From Actinopolyspora biskrensis (GTDB lineage: Bacteria > Actinomycetota > Actinomycetes > Mycobacteriales > Pseudonocardiaceae), in assembly GCF_013408175.1 (NCBI RefSeq), contig NZ_JACBYW010000006.1, positions 372,001 through 436,000 on the forward strand: DNA of 64,000 bases. The letters are read 5' to 3'. Of this stretch, positions 44,937 to 55,395 are shown piece by piece (position 1 is the first letter of the stretch; each line of letters opens with the position of its first letter). Position numbers and translations under genes: made by a program. A model generated the notes under the pieces. It did not search any database, was not told the origin of the DNA, and worked only from the letters and a program-made list of their open reading frames with translations.

Positions 44937-45569
44937 ATGGTTCAGGTACGCCGCTACACCAAGAAGGACGGCACCGAGGTGCGCCCGCACAACCGGTCCT
45001 CCCCGGGATCGGGCGATGTTTCCTCGGGGCCGCCTGGAGTTCTCGTGGCAGTGGTGCTTTCGCTGGGAGCGCTGGTGCTCGTCGGGAACGGGCTCGGCAC
45101 GGGCACTACGCAGGAAACCGAGCACCCGACATGGCGGCACGGCGGATCGACTTTCACCGCCGTGGATTCGGACGCCCCCGCGTCCTGCGTGAATCACTCG
45201 TACGGACGGGTGAAGGGATTCTTCGCGAAGCATCCGTGCCGAAAGCTGCGCCGTACGCTGCTGACCGTTCCCGATCGGGACGGCGCCACGATGGTCGTAG
45301 CCGTTTCCCGGACGACGATGGCCACCGCCGGTTCCGCGGTGAAACTGCGGGAGCTGGTGGACGCTCAGGGAACCGGCAACCTCGAAGAGCTCTCGCGTGA
45401 CTCACTCGCCTACGCCGATGTGGATTTCGAGGGCAAGCACTATTCCTCGGCTCGGGAAGGCAACACGGTAACCGTGTCCGAGGCCGCACCACGCTCCGAG
45501 CGCGGAAAGCCCGATCGGGCCGCGCTGAACGACGCCGCTCGGACGGCACTGCGCCATCCCGGCCGGTAG
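44937..45569 (+). CDS. Single-TM membrane protein of unknown function
   Basis: A 210-residue protein: N-terminus MVQVRRYTKKDGTEVRPHNR is a cytoplasmic basic leader seen in several actinobacterial membrane proteins, then a TM segment (VLVAVVLSLGALVLVGNGLG) and an extracytoplasmic domain of about 140 residues with two Cys (DAPASCVNHSYG, AKHPCRKL) that may form a disulfide. ATG 44937 has AGGGA six bases upstream. Convergent with mfd. Function not recognised. Confidence 0.75.
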   Translation: MVQVRRYTKKDGTEVRPHNRSSPGSGDVSSGPPGVLVAVVLSLGALVLVGNGLGTGTTQETEHPTWRHGGSTFTAVDSDAPASCVNHSYGRVKGFFAKHPCRKLRRTLLTVPDRDGATMVVAVSRTTMATAGSAVKLRELVDAQGTGNLEELSRDSLAYADVDFEGKHYSSAREGNTVTVSEAAPRSERGKPDRAALNDAARTALRHPGR

Positions 45570-45582
45570 CCCCCGCCGGAAC

Positions 45583-45600
45583 CGTCCCAACGGGGACGGG
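45583..45600. terminator. Bidirectional hairpin between convergent genes
   Basis: CCGTCCC (45583-45589) pairs with GGGACGG (45594-45600) around AACG. It lies 14 bp after the membrane-protein stop and 49 bp beyond the mfd stop. Confidence 0.55.
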
Positions 45601-45648
45601 GTGGTTGCGCCTCCGCGGCACAACCACCGGCCGATCCGCTCAACACCG

Positions 45649-48600
45649 TCAGGAGCTCTGCGATACCGGTTCGGGGGCGGCGGTCAGTGACTCGACCAGC
45701 TTGCCGCACCAGTCGAGCAGGGCCTCGTCCCGCAGCTGCGGAGCCCCGATGCGCCCTCCGGCCGCCCCCTCCGTGGGACGCGGAACCGACACCGTCCGCA
45801 CCGCGGCCTTGTACACCGCCTTCGGGTACAGCCGCTTCATCCGCATCTGGGCGGAATCGGTCAGCTCCAGCGGGGCGAACCGTATCGAGGAGCCCTGCAG
45901 GGTCACCTCGGTGACACCGTGTTGCCGGCACACCTGCCGGAAGGCCGTCACCTTCAGCAGCCGCTCCACCGGATCCGGCAGCGGGCCGTAGCGGTCGGCC
46001 AGCTCGACACGCACAGCTTCCAGATCGGCGTCCCCCGAGGAAGCGGCGATCTTGCGGTAGGCCTCGAGCCGCAGCCGCTCCCCCGGAACGTAGTCGTGGG
46101 GGATGTGCGCGTCGACCGGCAGGTCCACCCGCACGTCGGTGAGTTCCTCGTCCTCCTCGGGACTGGGGCCGCCCTCCTCGCGGTAGGCCTGCACCGCCTC
46201 GCCGACCAGCCGCATGTACAGGTCGAAACCGACACCGGCGATGTGGCCGGACTGCTCGGCCCCGAGGATGTTGCCGGCCCCCCGGATCTCCAGGTCCTTC
46301 ATCGCCACGGCCATGCCCGCCCCGAGCTCGGAGTTCTGGGCGATGGTGGCCAGCCTGTCGTGCGCAGTGTCGGTCAGCGGCTTCTCCGGCGGGTACAGGA
46401 AGTAGGCGTAACCCCGCTCGCGGGCACGTCCGACCCTGCCGCGCAGCTGGTGCAGCTGGGCCAGCCCCAGCGCGTCCGAGCGGTCCACGATCAGCGTGTT
46501 CGCGTTGGATATGTCCAGACCGGTCTCCACGATCGTGGTGCACACGAGCACGTCGTACTCGCGCTCCCAGAAACCCTGGATGATCTTCTCCAGCCTGTCC
46601 TCGTTCATCTGACCGTGCGCGGTTACGATCCGCGCCTCAGGAACCAGTTCGCGCAGGTGCCGCGCCGTCTTCTCGATGTCGTGAACCCTGTTGTGCACGA
46701 AGAAGACCTGGCCGTCCCGCAGCAGCTCACGACGCACCGCGGCCCCGACCTGCTTCTCGTCGTAACCGCCCACGTAGGTCAGCACCGGATGCCGTTCCTC
46801 CGGCGGGGTGAGGATGGTCGACATCTCGCGGATGCCGGCCATGCTCATCTCCAGGGTCCGCGGGATCGGGGTGGCCGACATCGTCAGCACGTCGACGTGG
46901 GTGCGCAACTGCTTGATGTGCTCCTTGTGCTCCACACCGAAGCGCTGCTCCTCGTCGACGATGACCATGCCCAGGTCCTTGTACCGCACCCCCGTCTGCA
47001 GCAGCCGGTGCGTTCCGATGACGACGTCCACCTCGCCGGAGGCCAGCCCGTTGATCGTCTGCTCGGACTCGTGGGGATCGGTGAACCGGGACAGCCCCCT
47101 GATGTTGACCGGGAAGGACTGCATCCGTTCGACGAAGGTGTTCAGGTGCTGCTGCGCCAGCAACGTGGTCGGCACCAGCACCGCCACCTGCTTGCCGTCC
47201 TGCACCGCCTTGAACGCGGCACGCACCGCGATCTCGGTTTTGCCGTAGCCGACGTCACCGCAGATAACCCGGTCCATCGGAACCGTGTTCTGCATGTCGG
47301 CCTTGACTTCCTCTATGGCGGCGAGCTGGTCACCGGTCTCCGTGTAGGGGAAGGCGTCCTCCAGCTCGTGCTGCCACGGCGAGTCGGGGCCGAAGGAGTG
47401 CCCCGGGGCCGACTGCCTGGCGGCGTAGAGCTGCACGAGCTCGGAAGCGATCTCCTTGACCGCTTTGCGCGCCTTGGCCTTGGTGTTCTTCCAGTCCGAA
47501 CCGCCGAGCTTGTTCAGCGTCGGCGTCTCACCGCCGACGTAGCGGGAGATCTCGTCCAACTGGTCGGTCGGCACGAACAGCCTGTCCCCGGACTGGCCGC
47601 GCTTGCTGGAGGCGTACTCCAGCACCAGGTACTCGCGGGTGGCGCCGCCCACGCTGCGCTGCACCATCTCCACGTACTTGCCGATCCCGTGCTGCTCGTG
47701 CACCACGTAGTCGCCGGCCTTCAGGGCCAGCGGATCGACGGACTTGCGCCGCCGCGAGGGCATCCTGCGCATGTCGCCCGAGGAAGTGCCGCCCCTGCCT
47801 CCGGTCAGATCGGTCTCGGTCAGCACGACCAGCCCCACCGCCGGAGCGGAGAGCCCGTCCTCCAGGTTCGCGCGCACCACCGTCACCACGCCGGACTCCG
47901 GCTCGGCGGCCAGACCCTCCTCCGCGTGCTTGGCGGGCAGTTCCCCCTCGCGCAGTTGCTGCACCGCCCGCTGGGCCGTGCCCGTCCCGGGGACCACGAG
48001 CAGCGCCGCGCCTCCCCCGGCCGTGTGGGTACGCAGGTCGTCGAAGGCCCGCCGGACGTCTCCCCGGTACCGTTCGACCTGCTTGAAGTCGAGCCGCAGG
48101 ACACCGTCCTCGGTGCTATCGGCGCCCTCCGCCTCACCCGTCTCGCTGCTGAGCTGGGTCAACGTCCACCAGGGGATCCCCAGCCCGCGGGTGTACTCGG
48201 CCACCTCGGCCAGACCCCGGTAGGCCGAGGCCCCCAGATCGATCGGCGCCTGACCACCGTCGGCCGCGACCATCCAGGAGGCCTCGAGGAACTCCTCCCC
48301 GGTGCGTACCAGGTCGGCCGCCCTGGCCCTGACCTTCTCCGGATCGGACAGCACCACGTGGGTGCCCTCGGGAACGAGATCGCTGAGCAGCTGCATCTTG
48401 CCCGCGCACAGGGCGGGTATCAGGGCCTCCATGCCCTCGACCGGGATACCGGAGGCGATGTTGTTGAGCATCTCTCCCAACTGCGCGTCCCCGGAGTGGC
48501 CCTCGGCGAGCTCGGCTGCGCGCTCGCGGACGTCCCGGGTGAGCAGCAGCTCCCGGCACGGCGGGGCGTTCAGCTCACCGGCCTGTTCGGACTCCTGATC

Positions 48601-49290
48601 GCTGCCGAGCGAGCGCTGGTCCGCCACCGAGAACGGACGGATCTCGGTGACCTCGTCGCCGAAGAACTCCAGCCGCAGCGGGTGTTCCTCGGTCGGGGGG
48701 AACACGTCGACGATCCCACCGCGCACCGCGAACTCACCGCGCTTCTCGACCATGTCGACGCGGCTGTAGGCCAGCCCGGAGAGCCGCTCGATGAGCTGCT
48801 CGAAGTCGTGCTCCTCCCCGACGCCCAATCGCACCGGAGTCAATTCCCCCAGCCCGGGGGCGACCGGCTGTATCAGGCTGCGCACGGTCGTGATCAGGAC
48901 CCGGAGCGGGCCGTGCGGGTGTTCCTCCGGGTGAGCGAGCCGACGCAGCACGGCGAGACGCCGCCCGACCGTGTCGGCGCGCGGGGACAGCCGCTCGTGG
49001 GGCAGGGTCTCCCAGGAGGGCATCACCTCCACGCCCTCGGGGCCGAGCAGGGCCGAGGCGGCGGCCGCGATCTCGTCGCCCTCCCGGTCCGTGGCGGTCA
49101 CCAACAGCACCGGGCGGTCGGACCCCCCGAAACGGCTGCCCTCCGCCAGGGCCGTGGCCACGAACGGACGGGCGGCCGCGGGACCTTCCAACGTGAGCCG
49201 TTCGGAGTCCGCCGCGGAAGCGATACGCCCCAACGCCGGATCACGGGACAGGGTCTGGAGCAGTCCCGCCAGGGGACCAGCCTGGGTCAT
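45649..49290 (-). CDS. mfd: Transcription-repair coupling factor Mfd
   Basis: A 1213-residue ATPase that removes stalled RNA polymerase and recruits UvrA. N-terminal UvrB-like domains ([30 protein letters not shown]), the RNA-polymerase-interacting domain ([16 protein letters not shown]), helicase motifs ([11 protein letters not shown] for Walker [16 protein letters not shown] for Walker B) and the C-terminal UvrA-contact domain are all in order. ATG at 49290 with GAGG six bases upstream gives the family's usual length. Next to the SurA-like/mazG block only by genome order; here about 16 kb of accessory and lipid genes separate them. Confidence 0.96.
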   Translation of the reverse strand: MTQAGPLAGLLQTLSRDPALGRIASAADSERLTLEGPAAARPFVATALAEGSRFGGSDRPVLLVTATDREGDEIAAAASALLGPEGVEVMPSWETLPHERLSPRADTVGRRLAVLRRLAHPEEHPHGPLRVLITTVRSLIQPVAPGLGELTPVRLGVGEEHDFEQLIERLSGLAYSRVDMVEKRGEFAVRGGIVDVFPPTEEHPLRLEFFGDEVTEIRPFSVADQRSLGSDQESEQAGELNAPPCRELLLTRDVRERAAELAEGHSGDAQLGEMLNNIASGIPVEGMEALIPALCAGKMQLLSDLVPEGTHVVLSDPEKVRARAADLVRTGEEFLEASWMVAADGGQAPIDLGASAYRGLAEVAEYTRGLGIPWWTLTQLSSETGEAEGADSTEDGVLRLDFKQVERYRGDVRRAFDDLRTHTAGGGAALLVVPGTGTAQRAVQQLREGELPAKHAEEGLAAEPESGVVTVVRANLEDGLSAPAVGLVVLTETDLTGGRGGTSSGDMRRMPSRRRKSVDPLALKAGDYVVHEQHGIGKYVEMVQRSVGGATREYLVLEYASSKRGQSGDRLFVPTDQLDEISRYVGGETPTLNKLGGSDWKNTKAKARKAVKEIASELVQLYAARQSAPGHSFGPDSPWQHELEDAFPYTETGDQLAAIEEVKADMQNTVPMDRVICGDVGYGKTEIAVRAAFKAVQDGKQVAVLVPTTLLAQQHLNTFVERMQSFPVNIRGLSRFTDPHESEQTINGLASGEVDVVIGTHRLLQTGVRYKDLGMVIVDEEQRFGVEHKEHIKQLRTHVDVLTMSATPIPRTLEMSMAGIREMSTILTPPEERHPVLTYVGGYDEKQVGAAVRRELLRDGQVFFVHNRVHDIEKTARHLRELVPEARIVTAHGQMNEDRLEKIIQGFWEREYDVLVCTTIVETGLDISNANTLIVDRSDALGLAQLHQLRGRVGRARERGYAYFLYPPEKPLTDTAHDRLATIAQNSELGAGMAVAMKDLEIRGAGNILGAEQSGHIAGVGFDLYMRLVGEAVQAYREEGGPSPEEDEELTDVRVDLPVDAHIPHDYVPGERLRLEAYRKIAASSGDADLEAVRVELADRYGPLPDPVERLLKVTAFRQVCRQHGVTEVTLQGSSIRFAPLELTDSAQMRMKRLYPKAVYKAAVRTVSVPRPTEGAAGGRIGAPQLRDEALLDWCGKLVESLTAAPEPVSQSS

Positions 49291-49477
49291 GAACAACCTC
49301 GCACCGCGACGAAGGGAACGCGGACACATCCCGCAGATAGGGGCCGCGCCGCGGAAGTGCCGCACCGTGTGTCGTGCGTCACCGGGCGCCGAAGGCCGGA
49401 CTGACGGGCACCTCCACCAGCGTACGACTCCGCTCCCGCGAGGATTCGACGACCCGTGCGGACGGGACGCCGTCGGG

Positions 49478-49879
49478 TCACTCCGCCCTGCGCGCGAGCA
49501 CGTCGGCGTGACACGGCTCCGGGGCACACCAGCAGCCCAGAGCCCGGCCATCGAGCTCGCCCCCCTCGATCCTGCGCAGCAGCTCGGGGTTTCCGTTCAA
49601 CCACTCCTCGTAGGAGTCCCGTGCCGCGGCCCGGTCCGTTCGGGCCTGCTTGACGAAGGGGCTGGCGAAGTCGGACTCCGGCCATCCGTGGCGGGCACCG
49701 CGATGTCCGACGTAGGTCAGCAGGTCCAGGGAGAGCAGCCAGGGAACCAGCCGCTCGTGCGGGCCGTTCCTGCGCACGTTGACCACGGTCGTGTGACCGG
49801 CCAGCACCCGGCGGGCACGTTCGCGCTCGTCCTCGCTCCAGGTGCGGGCCTGCTCCGGAAGGGATGTCCGCTCGCTCAT
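49478..49879 (-). CDS. DUF4326 domain protein
   Basis: A 133-residue protein with the DUF4326 features: VVNVRRNGP near the N-terminus, [20 protein letters not shown], and the Cys/His motif [16 protein letters not shown] at the C-terminus, a probable metal site. Function unknown; found in phages and bacteria. ATG at 49879. Same direction as mfd, 187 bp upstream of it. Confidence 0.88.
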   Translation of the reverse strand: MSERTSLPEQARTWSEDERERARRVLAGHTTVVNVRRNGPHERLVPWLLSLDLLTYVGHRGARHGWPESDFASPFVKQARTDRAAARDSYEEWLNGNPELLRRIEGGELDGRALGCWCAPEPCHADVLARRAE

Positions 49880-50290
49880 CGTGCCTCCTCACAGAGGTTC
49901 TCCGTTCGCCTTGACGGGGTCCCTCCCGCTGCCCCGGAACCCCTGACGGAGGACTTCGTCCGGTTCGGGCGCTTCAGCCCGAGCAGCGCGCGGGACCCCG
50001 GCGCGTGAGCCGGATGCACCGCAAGGCGGCAGGACTCGTGGCGTAGGCCGCTACTCGGGGTGGCCGGCTCCCGCAACGAGCCCCCGGCCGGGGTTCCCCC
50101 ACCGGACCACCCGAGCAAACCGAACCGCCGAGCCGCGCAGCCGGTCACACGTTGTCGCCACCCCACCACGCTCGCACCGTGTGTCGGTGTTCACGATCGC
50201 GATCCGTTGCCCGCGGGTCGGATCGGACATACTTTTACTCGCCGGTAACTTGTGTCGCGTGCTCTCCGAACCCACCGAGGAAGGAACCCC
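49880..50290. other. Intergenic between divergent genes, with partial repeat
   Basis: About 410 bp between the DUF4326 start and the thioesterase start. It holds promoters for both, a partial palindromic repeat (50031-50102), and short frames without motifs. Confidence 0.5.
50031..50102 (+). repeat. Partial palindromic intergenic repeat
   Basis: Keeps GTGGCGTAGGCCGCTACTCGG and the ending GGCCGGGGTTCCCCCA of the repeat unit but lacks the first half. Unlike most copies it lies in a divergent gap. Confidence 0.5.
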
Positions 50291-50821
50291 ATGAACATGC
50301 TGCTGCGCCTGCTCGTCCTCGCGGTCAAGAGCGGGTTCGGACGCGGAGTGGACCCGCTGGGACCGTGCACCACGAACTTCAGGGTCGCGCCCACCGACCT
50401 GGACCTGCTCGGTCACATGAACAACGGGGTCTACTTCTCCGTCTTCGACCTCGGCAGGATCGACCTGATGCTGCGTTCCGGGCTGCTCCGCGCGCTGCGG
50501 GCCCACGGCTGGCACGCGGTGGTCACCAACGAGACGGGGTCGTTCCGCCGTCCGCTGAAGCCCTTCCGCGCGTTCACCGTGCGCACCCGGGTGCTCGGCT
50601 GGGACGAACAGCACCTGTACCTGGAACACCGGGTCAGCAGCGGTGGGGAACCGACGACCACAGCGGTGATCCAACTCCGCTTCCTCTCCAAGAGAGGGGA
50701 GAAGATCGCCCCTGAACGCGTGGCGGAGCTGCTGCCCAGCGAGACGGAACGCCCGGAGCTGCCCGAGTGGGTGAGCCAGTGGAGCAGGGCGAGTTACGAG
50801 CACCGCTCGCAGAGCGTCTGA
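50291..50821 (+). CDS. Hotdog-fold acyl-CoA thioesterase-like protein (THEM6/4HBT type)
   Basis: A 176-residue protein. FRVAPTDLDLLGHMNNGVYFSVFDLGRI is the 4HBT signature with the catalytic Asp in DLLGHMNN. It then continues with ETGSFRRPLKPF and YLEHRVSSGG. Similar small proteins hydrolyse long-chain acyl-CoAs. ATG 50291 with AAGGA five bases upstream. Convergent with a TetR gene 32 bp away, near a desaturase, so a role in lipid metabolism is likely. Confidence 0.85.
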   Translation: MNMLLRLLVLAVKSGFGRGVDPLGPCTTNFRVAPTDLDLLGHMNNGVYFSVFDLGRIDLMLRSGLLRALRAHGWHAVVTNETGSFRRPLKPFRAFTVRTRVLGWDEQHLYLEHRVSSGGEPTTTAVIQLRFLSKRGEKIAPERVAELLPSETERPELPEWVSQWSRASYEHRSQSV

Positions 50822-50853
50822 CCGGAGTTGGCCGTGGCCGGGGAGCGGCGCGA

Positions 50854-51531
50854 TCAGTCCCCGGTCCGCAGGACCGGATCGTGCTCCAGGTGCGAGAGCC
50901 CGTTCCAGGCCAGGTTGACCAGATGGGCGGCCACCTCGTCCTTGTCCGGGCGATGCACCTCCAGCCACCACTGGCCGGTGAGCGCGACCATGCCGACCAG
51001 GGCCTGGCTGTACAGCGGAGCCAGCTCCGGGTCGTAGCCACGGGCGCTGAACTGCAACCCGAAGATGTGCTCCACCTGGCTGGCTATGTCGTTCAACAGC
51101 CCGGAGAAGGTCCCCCTGGCACTGGCCACGGGCGAGTCGCGGACCAGGATGCGGAATCCGTCGGTCGAGTTGTCGATGTAGTCCAGCAGCGCCCGTGCCG
51201 CCTGTTCCAACAGCTCACGGGGATGCCCCGCCGACAGCGCGGACACGACGAGATCAAGCAGCGTCTGCATCTCGCGGTCGACCACCACCGCGTAGATGCC
51301 CTCCTTGCCGCCGAAGTGCTCGTAGACCACCGGTTTGGACACTTCCGCGCGGTGCGCGATCTCCTCGACGGAGGCACCGTCGAACCCCTTCTCGGCGAAC
51401 AGGGCCCTGGACACGTCGAGAAGCTGCTGACGACGTTCCTTGCCCGTCATCCGAACACGAGCGGCACCACGGGAACCGACCCCGCTCGGGGAGTCGCTCC
51501 CCCGGTCCTGCCCACGTCGCCGTGCCGCCAT
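50854..51531 (-). CDS. TetR-family transcriptional regulator
   Basis: A 225-residue regulator: HTH ASVEEIAHRAEVSKPVVYEHFGGKEGIYAVVV, then the ligand-binding helices (LVGMVALTGQWWLEVHRPDK). The first 27 residues are basic and may be an extension; an internal ATG at 51450 would give the usual start. Next to a fatty-acid desaturase (same direction, upstream), so control of membrane-lipid genes is a fair guess. Confidence 0.9.
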   Translation of the reverse strand: MAARRRGQDRGSDSPSGVGSRGAARVRMTGKERRQQLLDVSRALFAEKGFDGASVEEIAHRAEVSKPVVYEHFGGKEGIYAVVVDREMQTLLDLVVSALSAGHPRELLEQAARALLDYIDNSTDGFRILVRDSPVASARGTFSGLLNDIASQVEHIFGLQFSARGYDPELAPLYSQALVGMVALTGQWWLEVHRPDKDEVAAHLVNLAWNGLSHLEHDPVLRTGD

Positions 51532-51625
51532 GGGAGATCACCCTACGTACCGGCGGGTCGGCGCGTAAACGCGCCACCCGTCTTCGGCGCGGCGCAGGCG
51601 CACTCGGTTCCCGCCCCGAAGAGCC

Positions 51626-51653
51626 GGGGCGGGCGCACCGCGGCGCCCGCCCC
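51626..51653. terminator. Strong GC hairpin downstream of the desaturase
   Basis: GGGGCGGGCGC (51626-51636) pairs with GCGCCCGCCCC (51643-51653) around six bases. It lies about 110 bp beyond the desaturase stop and before the TetR start. Confidence 0.55.
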
Positions 51654-51763
51654 GCTTCGTGGAAACTTCGTTCGATCGAGTCCCGAGGCCCGGCAAACCC
51701 GGTGTCCTTCGGCGCGGTGGGCCACAACACACCACCCGAGCAAGCCGAGCCGCCGACCCTTCG

Positions 51764-52732
51764 TCAGTGTGCCTGCTCGGTGGCGGAGATCCTGGCGAGC
51801 CGCTTCTCGTTCGGCCAACGCACCTTCCAGGCCCAGCCGACCTTCTCCAGCATCCAGATCAGCCGTGCCGAGATGTCCAGCTGCCCCTTGAGCACTCCGT
51901 GCCGGGCGCAGGTCGGATCGGCGTGGTGCGAGTTGTGCCAGGACTCCCCGAACGAGATGAGGGCCAGCGGCCAGAAGTTCGCGGCCTTGTCCCTGCTCTT
52001 GAACGGACGCTCACCGATCATGTGGCAGATCGAGTTCACCGACCAGGTGATGTGGTGCAACACCGAGACCCGGACGAGCCCGGCCCAGAAGAACGCGGTG
52101 AGCGCGCCCCACCAGGACCACGTGATCAGACCGCCCAGGACAGCCGGGAGCACGAAACTGGCCACCGTCCACAGCGGGAAGAGCTTGTTGATCCGCGCGA
52201 GCACCCGGTCCTTGAGCAGGTCGGGGGCGAAGCGGTCGACGTTGGTCACGTCCCGCTCGAACAACCACCCCATGTGCGCGTGCCAGAAGCCCTTGGCCAG
52301 GGCCGTGGCCGAAGCGCCGAACCGCCAGGGCGAGTGCGGATCTCCCTCCCGGTCCGAGTAGGCGTGATGCCTGCGGTGGTCGGCCACCCAGTTGATCACG
52401 GGCCCCTGCACGGCGCTCATGCCGGAGATGGCCAGCAGCACCTGCACGCCGCGGTTGGTCTTGAACGACTTGTGCGTGAAAAGGCGGTGGAACCCGACGG
52501 TGACCCCGAGACCGCTGAGCACGTAGAAGAAGACCGCCAAGGAGATGTCCACGGCTCCGAGGCCCCATCCCCAGGCCGCGGGGACGGCGGCGATCAGGGC
52601 GAGGAGGGGAACGATGACGAACAGATAGACCAGGGCCTGAGCGATGCGGGGACGATGCCCCGCGGTAAGGGGTTTGGGCGCCGCGCGCCGGGACCGCTGT
52701 TCGGCGGCCGCGCTGTCGGTCGGTGCGGTCAT
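51764..52732 (-). CDS. Membrane acyl-CoA/acyl-lipid desaturase (delta-9 type)
   Basis: A 322-residue integral membrane diiron enzyme introducing a double bond into saturated fatty acyl chains. The three histidine boxes are intact: HRLFTH, HRRHH and HNSHH (in SFGESWHNSHHADPT). Four TM segments in two pairs (LVYLFVIVPLLALIAAV and the stretch before box 1; then WTVASFVLPAVLGGLITW and ALTAFFWAGLVRV). ATG at 52732. Confidence 0.93.
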   Translation of the reverse strand: MTAPTDSAAAEQRSRRAAPKPLTAGHRPRIAQALVYLFVIVPLLALIAAVPAAWGWGLGAVDISLAVFFYVLSGLGVTVGFHRLFTHKSFKTNRGVQVLLAISGMSAVQGPVINWVADHRRHHAYSDREGDPHSPWRFGASATALAKGFWHAHMGWLFERDVTNVDRFAPDLLKDRVLARINKLFPLWTVASFVLPAVLGGLITWSWWGALTAFFWAGLVRVSVLHHITWSVNSICHMIGERPFKSRDKAANFWPLALISFGESWHNSHHADPTCARHGVLKGQLDISARLIWMLEKVGWAWKVRWPNEKRLARISATEQAH

Positions 52733-53213
52733 TTCGCTACCTCAACTGGATCGGAGAAACGGAGGTTGTACCGGCTTTTTCGGAAGCGGCCCACTACCGC
52801 GTGCGCATCCGGCTCTCGACGGACACCTCGCCGCCAGCACGACCGGAATGCACCGTTCAGCCTACGGCAGCGTAACCTACGGCTGCGTAAGTTCCCAGGT
52901 TCCTCTGCTACCTCGAGGCTCACACCACCGGGCTCCGGAGTCCAATCGATCGACCCCGGCGCGGAGGGCGATCCCGGGGACGCCGCACCCGCGGTGGCCT
53001 CTCGGCGCGGAAGCAGCGGGCCGCGAGCGCGCGAGAAGGCGCGGACCGACAACGCCCATCCGGATACCGCTCCCGGAACGGGACATGACATCATGTGTCC
53101 GGACACGGCAGCGCGTGGCCTGACGTCGCCGGTACGCCGCGTGGTCGGTAAGCTGCGGCAGCGATACCGCACCGGACGACGTGGTGCGGACAGTGCGATG
53201 CCGTGTCGTGTGA
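52733..53213. other. Intergenic, about 480 bp, no gene seen
   Basis: Between the desaturase start and tRNA-Gln. Frames on the minus strand have no motifs or ribosome sites. It should hold the desaturase and tRNA promoters. Confidence 0.5.
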
Positions 53214-53284
53214 TCCGCCGTAGTGTAAAGGCAGCACCTCGGATTTTGGTTCCGATAGTCCAGGTTCGAATCCTGGCGGCGGAG
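53214..53284 (+). tRNA. tRNA-Gln (UUG)
   Basis: Acceptor TCCGCCG pairs with CGGCGGA, discriminator G. Anticodon stem TCGGA/TCCGA with loop TTTTGGT gives UUG. T-arm CCAGG-TTCGAAT-CCTGG. CCA is not encoded. Located upstream of glmU as in other actinobacteria. Confidence 0.95.
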
Positions 53285-53345
53285 CGACCGGCACCCCGGT
53301 TCACAACACGCGCCGACCGAGTCGGTCGGATTTGTCAGGGGGTGT

Positions 53346-55079
53346 GTGCCGCTGCGCGACGACGTGGTTGACGCGCGGGAGGGAGCGGCTACTTCGCTCG
53401 GCGAGATGTCCGACGCGTGGGTGGTCGGCCGTGCCCGCGAACTTCAGGTCGTCGGTCAGCACAGTGACCCGCGGGGACGGGAGTCCACCCTCCGCGAGGC
53501 GGACGAACTGCTGACCGAAGCCCGCCGCAGGGGTAATCCCAGGATGATCGGGCAGCTCCTGTGCTGTTGCGTGACCTTGCGTCTTTGTACTCCCGGACTC
53601 GCCGAGCAGGCCGTTCCGCTGCTCGACGAGCTGCTCACGCACGCCCGCAGACACCGGCTCGACGTGCTGCGCGCCGACGCGCACGCCCTGCGCGGCCGTC
53701 TCGCCCTCATGGACGGCAACGAGGAGAACGCCCTCAACCAGGCCGCCGAGGCCCTGGTGATCCTCGACGACGACCTGGTCCCCGACGCGATGCTCGGAAG
53801 GCGCTCCTGGGAGCGGCTGCTGGCCACGGCACTGATCGACATCGGGCGCGTGCTCACCCAGCTCGGGGTGTACGACATCGCCGACGAGGTCATGGCCCGG
53901 GCGCATCACCGGATCAGGGAGAGCGGCGGGCCCTACGAGATAGCCACGCACCTGATCAACCGGTGCCGGATGCTGCTCGGCTGGGGACTGCGTCTCGAGC
54001 GGATCGGCAAGCAGGACGACGCGCACGCGCGTTTCAACACGGCCGCACAGATCGCCCTCTCCATGGACGGGCGCTCGCAGGAGGCGCTGTTCCCCCGCAT
54101 ACCGGGGATGAAGGACGCCGAACAGCTGCCCGTGCTCGTCGCCGCGTGCGCCCTCGCGCAGCCCGGTCCCGCGCACATCACGCGTCTGGAGGAGGTCTCG
54201 GTTCCCGAGCAGGAACTGCCGGTGCGGGAGCGGATCATCGTGGCGATCGCGCTGTTCCGCTGCCACCGGGCGGCGGGCCACCGGGACGAGGCGAACGAAG
54301 CGCTGTCCGCGATCAAGGAGGAGACCGCCGGGGACGTCTCCGAGCCGAGCCTCCGGATATCGCTGGTGCGCGAATACGCCCAGCAGGCCGAGCTGGGCCC
54401 CGAAAGCGCCAGCGCGGCACTCCGGGACTACGCCCAGGAGCTGGAGTCGGAGCTGTGGACCATGCGCGCCTCGCGAAGCGCCACCCTGATGGCCCGGCTC
54501 GACCGGCAGCGGCTGAACAGGCAGCACCACGCGATAACCCGCCAGGCCATGCACGATCCGCTGACCGGGCTGCCCAACCGCAGGGCATTGGACGCGAAGC
54601 TGGAGAGCCTGCTGCGCGAGCCCGCTTCCCAGCCGCTCTCGGTGGCCCTGGTCGATCTGGACGGCTTCAAGGAGGTCAACGACCAGCGTTCGCACGCGGA
54701 GGGCGACGAGGTGCTGCGGGTGGTCGCACGCACTCTCAGCGACACGCTGCGCTCCGACGACCTGGTCTCCCGCTACGGCGGCGACGAGTTCGTCGTGCTG
54801 CTTCCCGGGGTGTCCCTGGAGGCCGCGGAAAACGCCTTGGAACGCACGGTCCACGCGGTCGCCGGACTTCCCGGTTCCCTCTCCAGGGGGGTGACGCTGT
54901 CCATCGGCGTGGTCGCCATGCAGCCCCGGGAGGACGGCAACGAGGTGCTGGCACGCGCGGACATGGCCATGTACCGGGCGAAACGTCGCGGCGGCAACCA
55001 GGTGGCGGCCGTGTCGGTCGACTCCGCCCAGGAGATCCCCCCGGATCCTCCGATCTGGATCCCTCCGGAGGCGACCTGA
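53346..55079 (+). CDS. GGDEF diguanylate cyclase with TPR-like sensory region
   Basis: A 577-residue soluble protein. About residues 40-380 are TPR-like helices; a coiled coil (SATLMARLDRQRLNRQHHA) leads into the GGDEF domain: MHDPLTGLPNRRALDAKL, LVDLDGFKEVND, and the catalytic RYGGDEFVVLLPG. The active-site GGDEF is intact. No I-site RxxD just upstream (residues before it read TLRSDDLVSRYGGDEF, which does contain RSDD, a possible inhibitory I-site). No TM segment. GTG 53346, preceded by an AGGGGG stretch. Makes c-di-GMP in response to an unknown signal. Confidence 0.9.
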   Translation: MPLRDDVVDAREGAATSLGEMSDAWVVGRARELQVVGQHSDPRGRESTLREADELLTEARRRGNPRMIGQLLCCCVTLRLCTPGLAEQAVPLLDELLTHARRHRLDVLRADAHALRGRLALMDGNEENALNQAAEALVILDDDLVPDAMLGRRSWERLLATALIDIGRVLTQLGVYDIADEVMARAHHRIRESGGPYEIATHLINRCRMLLGWGLRLERIGKQDDAHARFNTAAQIALSMDGRSQEALFPRIPGMKDAEQLPVLVAACALAQPGPAHITRLEEVSVPEQELPVRERIIVAIALFRCHRAAGHRDEANEALSAIKEETAGDVSEPSLRISLVREYAQQAELGPESASAALRDYAQELESELWTMRASRSATLMARLDRQRLNRQHHAITRQAMHDPLTGLPNRRALDAKLESLLREPASQPLSVALVDLDGFKEVNDQRSHAEGDEVLRVVARTLSDTLRSDDLVSRYGGDEFVVLLPGVSLEAAENALERTVHAVAGLPGSLSRGVTLSIGVVAMQPREDGNEVLARADMAMYRAKRRGGNQVAAVSVDSAQEIPPDPPIWIPPEAT

Positions 55080-55395
55080 CGGGCCCGTGAGTCCCGCTGC
55101 GTTTCCACGGGATCCGGGGCCGCCCCGAGGTGAACGGCGGCTCACCCGCCGCTGAACCCGGGCGTTCGACGGACGCCACGGGTAACATCGGACCACCGGC
55201 ACACCCGCACACCCGTACAAGGCCGGGGCAGCGGTCCGATACCGCGTCCGGACGGTTACCCTTCACCCGATTGGACGTCACAGGCGCCGTTCTTCCCGTG
55301 GTCATGAGGGCTCGGTTTCCGCGGAGCCCGGCACTACCTGCGGGTGAGCACGGTGAGTCGACGTCGAAACCGCTGGACTCCGAGGGAGAGCATCG
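55080..55395. other. Intergenic, promoter region of glmU
   Basis: About 316 bp between the GGDEF stop and glmU. No frame with motifs. Confidence 0.5.

Noticed and set aside
45919-49404. A 1161-codon open frame antisense to mfd
   Set aside because: In very GC-rich DNA the antisense of a long gene is often open. The translation is low-complexity (Arg/Gly/His/Leu/Val) with no motifs, and mfd on the other strand is unmistakable.
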